Assembly (NCBI GenBank): GCA_016169945.1
Contig: JADLSH010000236.1
Coordinates: 620,001-684,000 of the forward strand
Length of the DNA: 64,000 nt
Direction of reading: 5' to 3'
Origin: Trachythela sp. YZ-2020
Taxonomy: Eukaryota > Cnidaria > Anthozoa > Malacalcyonacea > Clavulariidae
The position numbers were made by a program, and so were the translations under genes. The notes below the pieces were generated by a model. That model ran no database searches. It was not told the DNA's origin and worked only from the letters and a program-made list of their open reading frames with translations. Shown here one piece after another: positions 12,711 to 22,540 of this stretch. Each line of letters starts with the position of its first letter. Positions within the stretch are counted from its first letter, which is position 1.

Positions 12711-13732
12711 CTGGGCGCACGTTCCAAAAATCGTTTGGGGGTTTCTATAGTTCAGGGACCGACTATTGATATGTATTTGACCACATAAACACATGAGCTA
12801 CAAGTTTATGTGGAAATGCATGTGAAAATGCGTGTGACTGTCATTACAGATGTAACGACACATTCACTTGCCAATTCAGGTTGTGCAATATATAAAGCCA
12901 ATGTGGGGGGGTCTGCTGCATTCTCCCCCAGAAGAAGATTTTGAATTTCAAAAGTTCGGAAATGTAATTTCCTGTATATACGGAGTATTAAAATACAAAG
13001 AAAGACCTTGAAAATACTGCATTATGACACGTCCTTAAAATATTGAAAAATGTACATAAAATGCAAGAATTAAGGTCATGAACAAATTGTCCTAATTTTT
13101 CTCATGTTTTGTATTTTTTCTTCTAAGTGTCATAAAATATAAAGGATAGCCTGTTTCAGCTAGTTACATGCAGAATGCAAATCTATGAATAATTTCAATA
13201 TTGTGATAGTTCCTTTTACATGAGGCGATGTTATAAGCGCTGTCAATAATATTTACTGTATACATTTTCGCAAAATGTGCTGCTTCTGCGATTGTTACTA
13301 TATATGCCCATAAAACTAGTTAGTTTTATGGGGGATGTCAAATGATGTAGCTTCAACTTCATAAGACGCCGCATCTTTAAGAAAAGCATCTTTACAATAG
13401 AGTTGAAAAATTATACTTGAGAATACTGATGACGTTGTTTGAAGGTGAATGGCTTGGTCCGCAGGCTAGGTCCTCTTATATTTGAATATATTGCTTCCGG
13501 TTGAAATCGTAAAGTTTTCAAAGTCTTTCAGAGTTGTTTTAGCTTATTTCTTTCATGCGCTATTCGGCTTTATATTTATAGCACTTGGTATACGTATTTT
13601 TTAGCCTCAAAGGTTCGGACAAACTCGGACCGAATTGGTAGTGAAATGTTACAATTTTGCACCGACTTGTCGACAATCTTGCAAATGTTAGGGGGAGGGG
13701 GTGTTCGCACACACACCCTAATGTGCGCCCTG
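12711..13732. mobile_element. hAT-like non-autonomous element, copy A
   Basis: The ends CTGGGCGCACGTTCC and AATGTGCGCCCTG form degenerate terminal repeats. The interior shares motifs with the element at 38873-39565, such as a TTGAGAATACTGA-type motif and a CGGACCGAATT motif. No clean target duplication is left, so this copy is older than the second one. Confidence 0.65.
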
Positions 13733-14787
13733 CATGCGTTCATCACTTGCAACTATATCAGAGAAACATGTCAACACACACGGAATGGATATGATTTTTA
13801 GTTTAACGCCAACATAAACCACGCTGGATATGAATTCTTTAATCCCATATTATATTTTCGATTCAGTTTCGCGCAAAGCCGATATAGGGTAATTTGTTGG
13901 GAATCTCTTTGTTATAAGAACAGGCATCAGTATATTATTGCCTACACGCACAACACCAAACACGGTGACAACAAACTAGATTTCTAATTGATTAATTATC
14001 TTTTATCACGTCACATTAATGTATCTTCAAAAAGTCACAAATAACGAAATACGTCACGTTAATGAAATGCATAGAATTTATGTGATTACACTGATAATAG
14101 GGAATGCCCAATAAAGCTGTGTCCATGGGTCAAGAAAATTTGCATACCAAATAGATATTTGCATCACTTTTTGTTAAAGAAGCTCTGATGACTTGTATAA
14201 ATGTTTCTCCATAATAGGGGCTAATAAATCCACCGGAAAGGCATTCCGAAAAAAATCACCGGTTTGACTCCTTGAGTGTGCGTATAGAGATGATTAGTTT
14301 TAAACCAGTTAATCGTTTACCTAGAAAGCTTTTACAAGCCGAAAGAAGTAATTTTAACATTTGGCAGATAACTCAATGGATATAAACCTATAATTTACTA
14401 GAGTCCAGAAAACAATTAACAACTTGACAAATATGTTTTTACACTGCAGAGTGACTAGGTAATACGTTTTGCATAATATTATAATCTTGTAACTAAAATT
14501 TATAAGATCTTTTTCTGGAATCTCACTAGCTTATGCAGGCAGTGCCAGTGGTTTACATTCAAGTGAGCGAAATTATAATTCAATATTAATGGCTGTTATG
14601 CTATTTAAACTAAGTTTTTATGTGTTGGATATAAAGAATAACTATATTCATGTCATTTCTAATAGAAATATATTGTTATAGGTAGTTGTTAATATTTATC
14701 CATAAAGGTGCAAAATTTAGTCCAATTTGATAATCCTTGGCAAGGTCCTTGCTATTGTTCTGTGTCTCCCTAATTCATCATATTCTT
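13733..14787. other. Intergenic stretch, nothing recognised
   Basis: AT-rich sequence downstream (on the minus strand) of the 14.8-kb peptide gene. It should contain that gene's 3' UTR, but no canonical AATAAA was found close to the stop codon. Confidence 0.4.
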
Positions 14788-15060
14788 TCATCGTCCCCAC
14801 ATACCAGTTTTTCCTGAGGATTTCGTCGTTTTTTTAGTTGGCTTTATATTTTTACCATTGCCCCCATTCTGCTTTGATTTTCCTTTTGGAATTGATGAGT
14901 CAGGAATATAATCAAATTTTCTACTCCATCTTGTTGCCTCTCTGCTTTCCAGGGAAAGTATTCTTCCATTTTTTAATTGTAGGAAATGCGATCTTGTAAC
15001 TTCACTAAGAACGAGGAATAATAAAGTATTTGTCAAGGATAACTTCATCAGCAAACGCAT
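14788..15060 (-). CDS. Secreted peptide precursor ending in TGMWGR (putative Wamide)
   Basis: A 90-residue protein. Residues 1-24 form a signal peptide (hydrophobic TNTLLFLVL, small residue S24). Residues 59-84 are Lys/Gly/Thr-rich with several possible basic cleavage sites (KGK, KK at 76-77). The protein ends in T-G-M-W-G-R-stop. Known processing would remove the terminal Arg and convert Gly89 to an amide, leaving a peptide ending in GMW-amide. Its N-terminus depends on which Lys is cut (TTKSSGKTGMW or shorter). An AG 4 bases before the ATG (ATCTAG, then TACAATG) is a possible 3' splice site, as in the other family members. A TATA-like TATATAAG lies about 115 bases upstream. Peptide-precursor identity is an inference from architecture. 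Confidence 0.7.
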   Translation of the reverse strand: MRLLMKLSLTNTLLFLVLSEVTRSHFLQLKNGRILSLESREATRWSRKFDYIPDSSIPKGKSKQNGGNGKNIKPTKKTTKSSGKTGMWGR

Positions 15061-16019
15061 TGTACTAGATGAACTATGTATAGGCTTCTGGCTCGATTTG
15101 CTTTGAGTACTTAATTTGTGGAGTGCGTATATTTCATGTAAAAGGGTGATAATTAATGAGGATTTAACACGTTCTTATATATGTACACTTTAAAAAAATA
15201 CGTGGTAAAATTAACATTTACGCACTCGCAGAAAGGAGGTAATTACAACTTTCATTCGGCTTTCTGGGATATTACAGAATAGACAAAGATAAAATAACGC
15301 CCTCGGTTTGTAATTAAGAGCAATTTACAAACACATAAGCAATTATCACAATAACAAGCGTCATGTGGTGTATATTAGAATGACTAATGATCTTAAGTTG
15401 TTTACTTATGTTGTAACTGAAGTATTAAACTGCAGTGCGGAGTATATACTATATGTATGTCAATCTCCTGTGTCTATTTCCGGGACGCGAACACATGCCT
15501 TTAATCGCTATTTTTTGCGTTTCGTGGGATAAATTGCCTGTTGTTAAGTTTTGTCTATAATTTTGTTTGGGCGGCACACTTTCAGCATGAGTTTTTACAA
15601 TTACGTGCGTGAGATCATTAGACATTAATATACTATTTTGTGAGCGTCAGTTAATAATATTATGCAATATATATGAAACCTAAAATATCTGATATACTAC
15701 TATAATTTTAACTCTTCCATTAAAAAAATTCATGTCACAGATTGACCATATTCATAAATTGTAGCCGAACTATATTCTTTGGCATAATATGTAAATTGGG
15801 CCTTAATCCTTATGTCGTCAGTTATGAATTCGTTTCATGTAATAAAATTTAGTTCACACTAAACGTGATATGGACCAATTTATATGCATATATAGAAGAC
15901 ATAAATAAAACAGTCAACATAAAAGAACATAAAAGGAACATGAATGAATGTGTACAGCTCGCTGATATTTATAATTATAATCATGCGCCCTTTGACAAGT
16001 TGAAATACTCTGGTAATAC
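15061..16019. other. Upstream region of the 14.8-kb peptide gene
   Basis: Presumed promoter region. The minus strand reads TATATAAG around 15174-15184, a possible TATA box. No second gene or clear exon was found, and the open frames at 15865-16179 overlap a foldback element. Confidence 0.35.
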
Positions 16020-16485
16020 ATCCGGCAGTAGACTTGCTGCAAGTCTCTCTTTCATTGACATTCTGTATCGATCCACTATAGTGTAAATAACATGACGTAG
16101 TGCGGGGTGGTGGAGCGAGAACACTTCGGAAAATCTTGTCAACTTCGGAACTTGTCAACTTCGGAAAATCTCGGTTCAAACTGAACCGAAACCGCTAGAC
16201 TTGTTTCAACTTCCTCTTTCATTGTCTTTCTGTATTGATTCTCTATAGTGTAACTCATGTTATTTATACTATACTAGATCGATACAGAACTGACAATGAA
16301 AGAGAAAGTTGAAGCAAGTCTAGCGGTTTCGCCGTTTCGGTTCAGTTTTGAACCGAGATTTTCCGAAGTTGACAAGTCTCTCTTTCTCGCTCCGCCACAC
16401 CGCACTACGTCATGTTATTTACACTATATAGTGGATCGATATACATAAAGTCAATGAAAGAGTGACTTGGAGCAAGTCTAATCCG
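16020..16485. mobile_element. Nested foldback element
   Basis: The left arm (near 16055-16160) contains TTCATTGACATTCTGTATCG, ATAGTGTAAATAACATGACG and TTGTCAACTTCGG. The same motifs recur inverted to about 16480 (ACGTCATGTTATTTACACTA, CCGAAGTTGACAAG). A second inverted copy of CTTTCATTGTC / GACAATGAAAG lies at the centre. There is no coding capacity. Confidence 0.75.
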
Positions 16486-16497
16486 TCAGGGGCCGGT

Positions 16498-16874
16498 CAG
16501 GGCCTTTTTTAACTAATGTACTGGAGGGGCAAAAGCCCCCCCAGCCCCCATGTTCGCCCCCCCAGTAAGCTATTTTTGCCCCCCCAGTGAAGGTTCCTTT
16601 TGTCCAAAGTATAAGCCAAAAATGGAAAAAAACTGAGTTTAGAGGAAAGTTATTGTATTCTCACAACAAAACCTGGCCCGTTTAGATGGGATATATCAAA
16701 AATTGTCTCTGAAAACGCAGGAAATGAAGCCACAGAGACTCAAGAATACAAAAATTTTCTGGGGGAGGACCCCCAGACCCCCCTTCGCCTTCATACACAT
16801 ACAATACACCACCTACTTGTTACGTCCCCTTTCGATGATGCCCCCCCACTGATGATTTCTTAAAAAAGGCCCTG
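16498..16874. mobile_element. hAT-type MITE with perfect 8-bp TSD
   Basis: Terminal repeats CAGGGCCTTTTTTAA and TTAAAAAAGGCCCTG bound 377 bp. GGGCCGGT is duplicated on both sides (16490-16497 and 16875-16882). It is inserted at the left edge of a hairpin element that ends near 17030 (GGGCCGGTTGTAT paired with ATACAACTGCAGG). Confidence 0.88.
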
Positions 16875-17355
16875 GGGCCGGTTGTATAAAAAAGTAGTTA
16901 AAGTTAACTACATTAGTGCTAAAGTTAACCAATCAGAATCGCTTATTTTAGACTTAACTACTAGTTAACTACAAAACGGGTAGTTAAAAAGTAGTTATGA
17001 GTTTTATACAACTGCAGGTCCGGCCCAGGAGGCTATGTTTTCACTTGGGTTTGTGTGCGTGTGTTTTTGTGTGTTTGTCTGTTAGCAGGATAACTCAAAC
17101 ACTATCACTCAGTTTTATACGAAAATTGGTGGAGTTAACCATCGTAGGTCAAGGACAAATCGATAAAATTTCGGTTCAATGTGGATGAAAATTGGATGAG
17201 ATATTAACAAAATGTGTTCAGTTTTTTTATTAATTTTACAATCAGCGATTGAAGGCACAGACAACAGGACAAATAAAGTCGTAAATTAAGTCCTGAAATA
17301 AGACAAATAAAGTCCTAAATTAAGTCCAGGGCTAAGAGAACTGAATGGGTAAATT

Positions 17356-17507
17356 CAGTAGCGTAGCCAGTCCGCCGATTTAGTCCCGCTATGCAAATTT
17401 GTTCGTGTTCATTGACGGTGAAAACAATCAATTTCTAAAGAAATGAAGAATGATAATGTTTGAAATTTGCATAGCGGGACCAAATCGGCGGGCTGGCTAC
17501 GCCACTG
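17356..17507. mobile_element. Short hAT-like hairpin MITE
   Basis: CAGTAGCGTAGCCAG and CTGGCTACGCCACTG are its ends. Almost the whole 152 bp is a palindrome (TCCCGCTATGCAAATTTG against its complement). Its terminus resembles that of the MITE at 7211. Flanks TGGGTAAATT and TGGGTAATT suggest a target duplication that has since lost one base. Confidence 0.8.
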
Positions 17508-17640
17508 TGGGTAATTAGTGGATGTATAATTTATACATGAATACTTGGCCTAATTTGCATGCAGGCGGAGGTGTGCAGTTTCTGAGTGCCCTCTAGTTTT
17601 ATATAATTATATTCAGAGTGTAACATACTGAAGCAATTAT

Positions 17641-17928
17641 ATATATATTTCTAAAATTCATTAATTATTCATAGGCAAAATACAAAGGAAACTCATGACC
17701 CGTAGCGGATCTATATATTTGATATAGACTTGCTCAAATTTTCTCCTTCAATTTTTACAGCGTAGATAACATCAATCTTCAAAATTCCAACGCCAGTGAG
17801 CGTACAAAACGAGTCATTTTAGAAGTCATATACAAACCTTGCAGTTCGGCCTTTATCAGATCTAAAACACTCGGCTGCGCCTCGATGTTTTAAATCTGAT
17901 AAAGACCTCTCGCGCGGTTTGTATATAT

Positions 17929-17930
<2 letters not shown>
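17641..17930 (+). repeat. Dispersed repeat, copy 1 (partner at 54121)
   Basis: About 290 bp shared with 54121-54443 in the same orientation. Shared motifs include TTCATAGGCAAAATACAAAG, GCGTAGATAACATCAATCTT and CCAACGCCAGTGAGCG. An internal hairpin pairs CTTTATCAGATCTAAAACA with TGTTTTAAATCTGATAAAG. It is probably a non-autonomous transposable element. Confidence 0.8.

Positions 17931-17967
<37 letters not shown>
17931..17967. repeat. (TA)n microsatellite
   Basis: An almost uninterrupted TA dinucleotide run. It separates the dispersed repeat from the Penelope-like remnant. Confidence 0.9.
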
Positions 17968-17970
<3 letters not shown>

Positions 17971-18001
17971 CGCTTACCTCAAAACTTGTCTGCAACAGGC
18001 C

Positions 18002-18343
18002 AACCACACTAAATCTTTTCAGCATAAAAAGCATGCAAATGACACGGAACTTTCGAAATATATTTGGACATTGAAAGAAAACAATAAGGATTTCAGTATT
18101 AATTGGCAAATTTTAAAACATTCTATTTCGTATACGGGAGGATCAAAACGATGCAGTTTATGTTTAGAAGAAAAATTTTGTATTTTGAAAGAAAAAAACA
18201 AGGATTGTTTACTCAACAAAAGAGCTGAAATAATTTCACGATGTCGTCATCACAACAAATTTCGCGTAAACAACGCAAACAAAGCCATGTATGCACACAT
18301 TGTCTCCCACACACACCCCCACGCCCCGGCAGGAAGTATATAA
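18002..18343 (+). pseudogene. GIY-YIG-type C-terminal fragment of a Penelope-like element
   Basis: The frame reads NHTKSFQHKKHANDTELSKY, then IWTLKENNKDFSINWQILK, a Cys motif CSLCLEEKFCI, LLNKRAEIISRCRHHNKF and a stop. From family knowledge this is the conserved 3' half of the GIY-YIG endonuclease region of Penelope-like retroelements (TELSK-IW-LK, W-ILK, C-LCL-EK, LNKR-E, CRH-KF). The reverse transcriptase and the GIY-YIG tyrosines upstream are missing, so it is a 5'-truncated, non-functional copy. The frame itself is unbroken. Confidence 0.72.
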
Positions 18344-18370
18344 GCGGTCATTTCTTTCGATACTTGTAAA

Positions 18371-18412
18371 CTGCCTGATGATTCTTTTACAGATGAAACA
18401 GCCTGTTGCAGA
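18371..18412 (+). ncRNA. Hammerhead ribozyme candidate (degenerate stem II)
   Basis: Order of core parts: stem I strand CTGC (18371-18374), CTGATGA core (18375-18381), a weak stem II (TCT/AGA), and GAAA (18395-18398). Stem III is ACA-GCC-TGT, followed by T at the cleavage position and the stem I partner GCAG (18408-18411). All invariant core bases are present. Stem II pairs only 3 bp and lacks the usual G-C base pair next to the core, so activity is doubtful. It lies just 3' of the GIY-YIG frame on the same strand, where Penelope-like elements carry such motifs. Confidence 0.55.
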
Positions 18413-18499
18413 CAAGTTTTGAGGTAAGCGAAAATCTATAATTTGCTCTAACTATATGTTGTCGAGCACTCTTTGCGTTTCGTAGACCTAAACCTACAC

Positions 18500-18500
<1 letters not shown>

Positions 18501-18536
<36 letters not shown>
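18501..18536. repeat. (TA)n microsatellite
   Basis: A 36-base TA dinucleotide run directly beside the minus-strand hammerhead motif. Confidence 0.9.
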
Positions 18537-18539
<3 letters not shown>

Positions 18540-18540
18540 A

Positions 18541-18591
18541 AATCTGCAGACATGCATGTTTCGCCGTTCAACGGCTCGTCAGTGCAGCTTG
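18541..18591 (-). ncRNA. Hammerhead ribozyme, type I with minimal stem III
   Basis: Read on the minus strand: stem I CTGCA (18588-18584), then core CTGACGA (18583-18577). Stem II is GCCGT-TGA-ACGGC, five perfect pairs (18576-18564), followed by GAA. Stem III is A-C-A with a TGCA loop and T-G-T (18560-18551). C at 18550 is the cleavage base, followed by TGCAG (18549-18545), which closes stem I. Stem I continues beyond an internal G-A mismatch with two A-T pairs. Every conserved core nucleotide is intact. The very short stem III is typical of the hammerheads of Penelope-like retroelements, which often act as dimers. The strand is opposite to the nearby GIY-YIG remnant, so it may belong to a second, inverted fragment. 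Confidence 0.78.
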
Positions 18592-19705
18592 TAACGCAGT
18601 CTAGATGCGAGTGACTTCGTATTTATACACCATACTCTTGCCCTCACCAAGCGCATGTGGTACAATACTCAGACACATGCGCATCCAGACATGCGTGAAG
18701 TGTCATATACATATATCAGACGCACATACCTTGTCTTCGGCGCGGGCGTTATTATACGATCGAAATTCCCAGAATTAAAATATCCCACGAGAAAACTATT
18801 TATATGGTCGCCCAATTTTCAAATTTCGCTTATCGTCTAGTCGTTTTTACGCGCATACACCCAACTCTATGCTTGGATAATCGTCTAGTTAAAATTGAGC
18901 AATGTGTAACATCTGAGTATTTACCCAGATATGCGCAAATACTTGTTGGTAAATTACATGTATACAAAGCGAACAAACCTGTATTATACTTGGGATTTTA
19001 AATCGTCTTAAATCGCAGCTACGAATTAGCTGAATTTCTCTTAAATCCGGCGCTAACTCATCTTAAACCCCTTAATTCGCGCCTTAATTCGCGCCTTAAT
19101 TCGCTTAACTCGCATGATCTCGCGGCGATTCACAGAGTATATAGGCCTGCATAGCAAAGCAAGACGCCCTTTTTCTTTGCCTTACTCTTCCTGGCACTGC
19201 TGATTGACAGAACAAGGCTTTTCTTTTTTCTCGCAATTAAATATCGCAATTTATTGCTATTTGCAAATGATATTATTCTCCCCATGCGCTGCAGATTTCG
19301 ATATACAGCTATACAGATGCGTATAATTAATTGGTGCTATACAGAAAACATGCTCACGAAAGTGGGGTTGTTTCCTTCAGTCAGTAAAGCACTATAGTAT
19401 TGTGTAGCATTTATAACGCTTCATAATTCTTGTGGAATGTTAATCTGGTTAAGTTGTTTATAGATATAATTATTCAAATATTGACACCTATATAGATAAC
19501 TGGCAAAACAGTAGAATTACTGAATTTATTCTACTTGTTACATCTATTTTCTTACAACTACAATATATTTATATGGTACACATTACAATATGTAATGGGC
19601 AGTTCAATTATTCGTAATCCTTTGTCCTTGTTCCGTTCAAAATATCAGCATCACAAAAGTGCATTTAAAGTAACTTTAACTAACTTAAAGTGTATTTAAT
19701 GTATC
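18592..19705. other. Intergenic stretch between Penelope remnant and peptide gene
   Basis: No gene supported. A short tandem CCTTAATTCGCG motif lies near 19070-19100. The rest is AT-rich sequence with no clear element boundary. Confidence 0.4.
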
Positions 19706-19711
19706 TTTATT
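19706..19711 (-). terminator. Polyadenylation signal of the VGGWW precursor gene
   Basis: AATAAA on the minus strand, starting five bases after the TAA stop. This implies a very short 3' UTR. Confidence 0.7.
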
Positions 19712-19715
19712 ATCA

Positions 19716-20387
19716 TTAGTGATTTATATCACGACGTCCCCTCCACCCTCCGACCTTTTGTCTTTTATCCTTAGCATATCCATCGTTGCTGCCAATTGTA
19801 TCTCGGCGTCCCCACCATCCGCCAACTTTTGGTATTTTATCCTGGCCATATCCATTAAAGTCATTGTTACTACCAATTGTATCTCGACGTCCCCACCATC
19901 CACCAACTTTTTGTCTTTTATTCTGACCATGTTCATGAAGATCCTCGTTAATACCAATTATATCTCGACGTCCCCACCATCCACCAACTTTTTGTCTTTT
20001 ATTCTGACCATGTTCATGAAGATCCTCGTTAATACCAATTGTATCTCGACGTCCCCACCATCCACCAACTTTTTGTCTTTTATTCTGACCATGTTCATGA
20101 AGATCCTCGTTACTACCAATTGTATCTCGACGTCCCCACCATCCACCAACTTGTCTTTTATTTAGCTCTCCAGGGTATGGTATCCCCTGCATTCCTCCAT
20201 CAATACCAAAAGTACTAAGAGGTCCATAAAAGTCCGGATACGCGTTTGGCGATAAGTAGTATGGAACTTGTTTCTTGGTATTCGTATTTATTGTATTTAA
20301 TTTCCCAATACTTTTTCCGCTGGCATTGTGAAATAAAGCTAACATAACAACGAAGGACACGAATGCATTTTGAATTTTCCAATTCAT
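19716..20387 (-). CDS. Multi-copy neuropeptide precursor, six VGGWW-type amidated peptides
   Basis: A 223-residue secreted precursor. Residues 1-24 are a signal peptide (hydrophobic AFVSFVVMLALF, cut likely after NASG). KK at 38-39 starts a spacer rich in Pro, Tyr and Gly. Six tandem units of up to 27 residues follow: K-R, a Gln-started peptide, G-R-R, and an acidic spacer (DTIGSNEDLHEHGQN). Expected products by standard prohormone processing are pGlu-VGGWW-amide (one), pGlu-KVGGWW-amide (three), a variant from KIPKVGGWWGRR where the K-R site is lost (one), and pGlu-KVGGWR-amide (one, second Trp changed to Arg). The DNA units are 81 bp and nearly identical in the middle of the array, so copies are being homogenised. 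An acceptor AG lies 7 bases before the ATG. All reading frames stay open across the repeat, but only this one has signal peptide and dibasic logic. Confidence 0.9.
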   Translation of the reverse strand: MNWKIQNAFVSFVVMLALFHNASGKSIGKLNTINTNTKKQVPYYLSPNAYPDFYGPLSTFGIDGGMQGIPYPGELNKRQVGGWWGRRDTIGSNEDLHEHGQNKRQKVGGWWGRRDTIGINEDLHEHGQNKRQKVGGWWGRRDIIGINEDLHEHGQNKRQKVGGWWGRRDTIGSNNDFNGYGQDKIPKVGGWWGRRDTIGSNDGYAKDKRQKVGGWRGRRDINH

Positions 20388-20519
20388 GGCTGCGCTAAAA
20401 AAATACGGGTATAAGAGTCAGTATTAAATACAAAAGTCGGTACTAATGTGAACTGTTTTGCGCTTAGTGTAGACGAGTTTAAAATTAGTTTCTCATCGAC
20501 TCGTGATAATACTCTCTAC

Positions 20520-20592
20520 CTTAATTAATAGCACAAATATTTTTTCCAATAGTATTGAATACGCCAAGGCTATGTGTATGTGCAATATTAGG
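20520..20592 (-). other. Putative 5' UTR exon of the VGGWW precursor gene
   Basis: On the minus strand AATTAAG is followed by GTAGAG (donor at 20519). The acceptor TTTTTTTAG ends at 20395, giving a 125-base intron in the 5' UTR. The exon start is set about 30 bases below the TATA-like box and is approximate. Confidence 0.45.
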
Positions 20593-20618
20593 CGTAGCAG
20601 TAGATGATGACTGAGACG

Positions 20619-20626
20619 CTTTTATG
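20619..20626 (-). promoter_or_regulatory. TATA-like box of the VGGWW precursor gene
   Basis: The minus strand reads TTCATAAAAGCG. It is a weak match to TATAAAA but in the right place for the putative 5' UTR exon. Confidence 0.4.
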
Positions 20627-22540
20627 AACTCCAATCTCTATCTTGTAACTGAAAACCTGACCGGTTCATTCCTATTTCGACATAAACGATCTACAGTTTA
20701 GACTGTGAAGATGGCCAACCACAATTAAGTTACATGCAACCACATAATTTTTGTTGAATACAAACTTGGAACAACAAACACTGAATGTTTAAGTTAGTGA
20801 ATAGTCACTAGTTTACAAAATTCTGCACTAAGATTTTATCAATTTAAGATAGAAAGCAAACGTAATGGATATTTCATCATTTTAGAACTATTTTGGAATG
20901 CCATGTTTGAACATTTTAAATACAGGTCAGTCATTCTTGTTAATAGTATGTAAAAAATCTCACAATATAGTTTTAACTTACCTTTGTATTAATATTTTAT
21001 TCGTTTTTGAATTGTTAAGCTGCGAGAGTGGCTTGCTCTTGTCGACAGAACTGTCCATTCCAACTAGCCCTTTTTATTACAAGAAATTGTCGATAAGATC
21101 AACGCCTAATGGCTGCCGATTGAATGTTACACAGATAAGAATTATAGCTTCATACTAAGTGAAGCACATTATCCCACTTGACTGATCAATGTAAGTGAGA
21201 TACCAGAAAAAAAGAGTATCGATTTGGGTATAGTATTCATTATATGTAGTATATATAATGAAGCATTGCATGCTGGATAATGGAATACTTATGATTGATT
21301 TGAGGTCATATTCATAAACGGTTATAAAACATGTAAGTCAACATAGTTCCTGCCTTAATCACATGCTTTAATTGACCTGTAAAATATACTCAAACTTTCA
21401 CATTCAGTTCATCTTGTCTTTCATATACTGTGTTTTATTTTAATTACAACTCGTTTGCGTTCGCCAGTCAATCTTAATTATAAACTTAAATATCAAAATT
21501 CAGATACGAAGACTCATGGCTCCAATTTCACATGTTTGAATGTCACACCAAAGCCATGTCATTATAAGTGAAAATTTAAAGATTTAATGTGCCAATATGC
21601 CGCCATGTTTTTTTATTACAGGCTGCACAGTCGATTAGACTTAATGTTTGTATTTGCTTGGCGATAAAAAGTCATAAAAGCAATTCTTATAGGAGTTGCT
21701 ATTTGCTATTTCTATACACTTGGCCCACTCATGATTATCCATGATAAATTGCCTACATTGACGATTAAAAGAATATATGTCCATTATAATATCTTATAGT
21801 GACAGAAATTTAATTGGTAGGAAAAACAATATACTGTTTTTTGCCAAGTAGCCTTCATTTGCATTAGTTGAATTTTAGATTAAAAAGGTGTTATTGGATA
21901 TAGGGTCTTTTACGTAAAATCAAAAGAAAATACAGTAATAATCAAAACTGATAGTTTCAAAAAACATTGCCGGCATGGCAACTGAAATTCTGCAATCTTC
22001 TTCAGGTAAAATGTATAATACCGTGACCGTGTCCATCAAAATACTTTATATATATACGTATTTTAAACTTGCATCACGAAATGCTGGATTATATAGATGA
22101 TTTCGGGAAAAATCGTCTTTAGTAAAAGTTTCACCTTGCAAAATAGGTAATAAATTACGCTGTATAAATTTGTGTTCTGTTTCACAGACACAGTCGTGTT
22201 GAATAGTCATTATAACATGCATGCAGTCAGTGCCTCTGACATTAAAATTAAACTTGTCGGCAACGAGCAAAAAGGTTGTATTTATAATTGATTGAGCAAC
22301 TTTATTGCCATGACAGACATCTTGGAATCGATTTATTTATCCCCAGTCCCAGATTCCACCTTTTTGACATATTAACAATCCATAATTCTATAGTTTGGTA
22401 GAATGTTATGCGATCTAACATTGGATCATAGCTATTTCTATGATTATCACAAAAATGTTACAGGTCTTATAGATTATTGCTTATTTGAAACAGGAAGCCC
22501 GGACAAGGGTACGATAGCCCGGACAAGGGTACCATATTCC
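20627..22540. other. Intergenic stretch, nothing recognised
   Basis: AT-rich sequence. The frames at 20898-21158 (+) and 22046-22270 (-) lack signal peptides or recognisable domains. Confidence 0.4.

Larger units (their letters stand above)
17968..18434 (+). mobile_element. Penelope-like element remnant bracketed by inverted repeats
   Basis: A 33-bp sequence (TTTCGCTTACCTCAAAACTT... at 17968-18000) is repeated inverted at 18401-18434, enclosing a GIY-YIG-type coding remnant and a hammerhead-ribozyme-like motif. Penelope-like elements are known for inverted or tandem pseudo-LTRs, a C-terminal GIY-YIG endonuclease and hammerhead motifs in the pseudo-LTR. All three features are visible here in truncated form. 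Confidence 0.65.

Noticed and set aside
12690..12725. tRNA B-box-like GGTTCGATCC
   Set aside because: No A box or cloverleaf can be folded around it, and it sits at the border of a transposable element.
12915..12945. Minus-strand F-F-W-G-R, a possible further Wamide site
   Set aside because: It falls in the G-run of a hAT-like element, with no signal peptide or open precursor around it.
19719..20165. 148-codon plus-strand frame opposite the VGGWW precursor
   Set aside because: It is the antisense shadow of the 81-bp coding repeat, and has no signal peptide or processing logic of its own.
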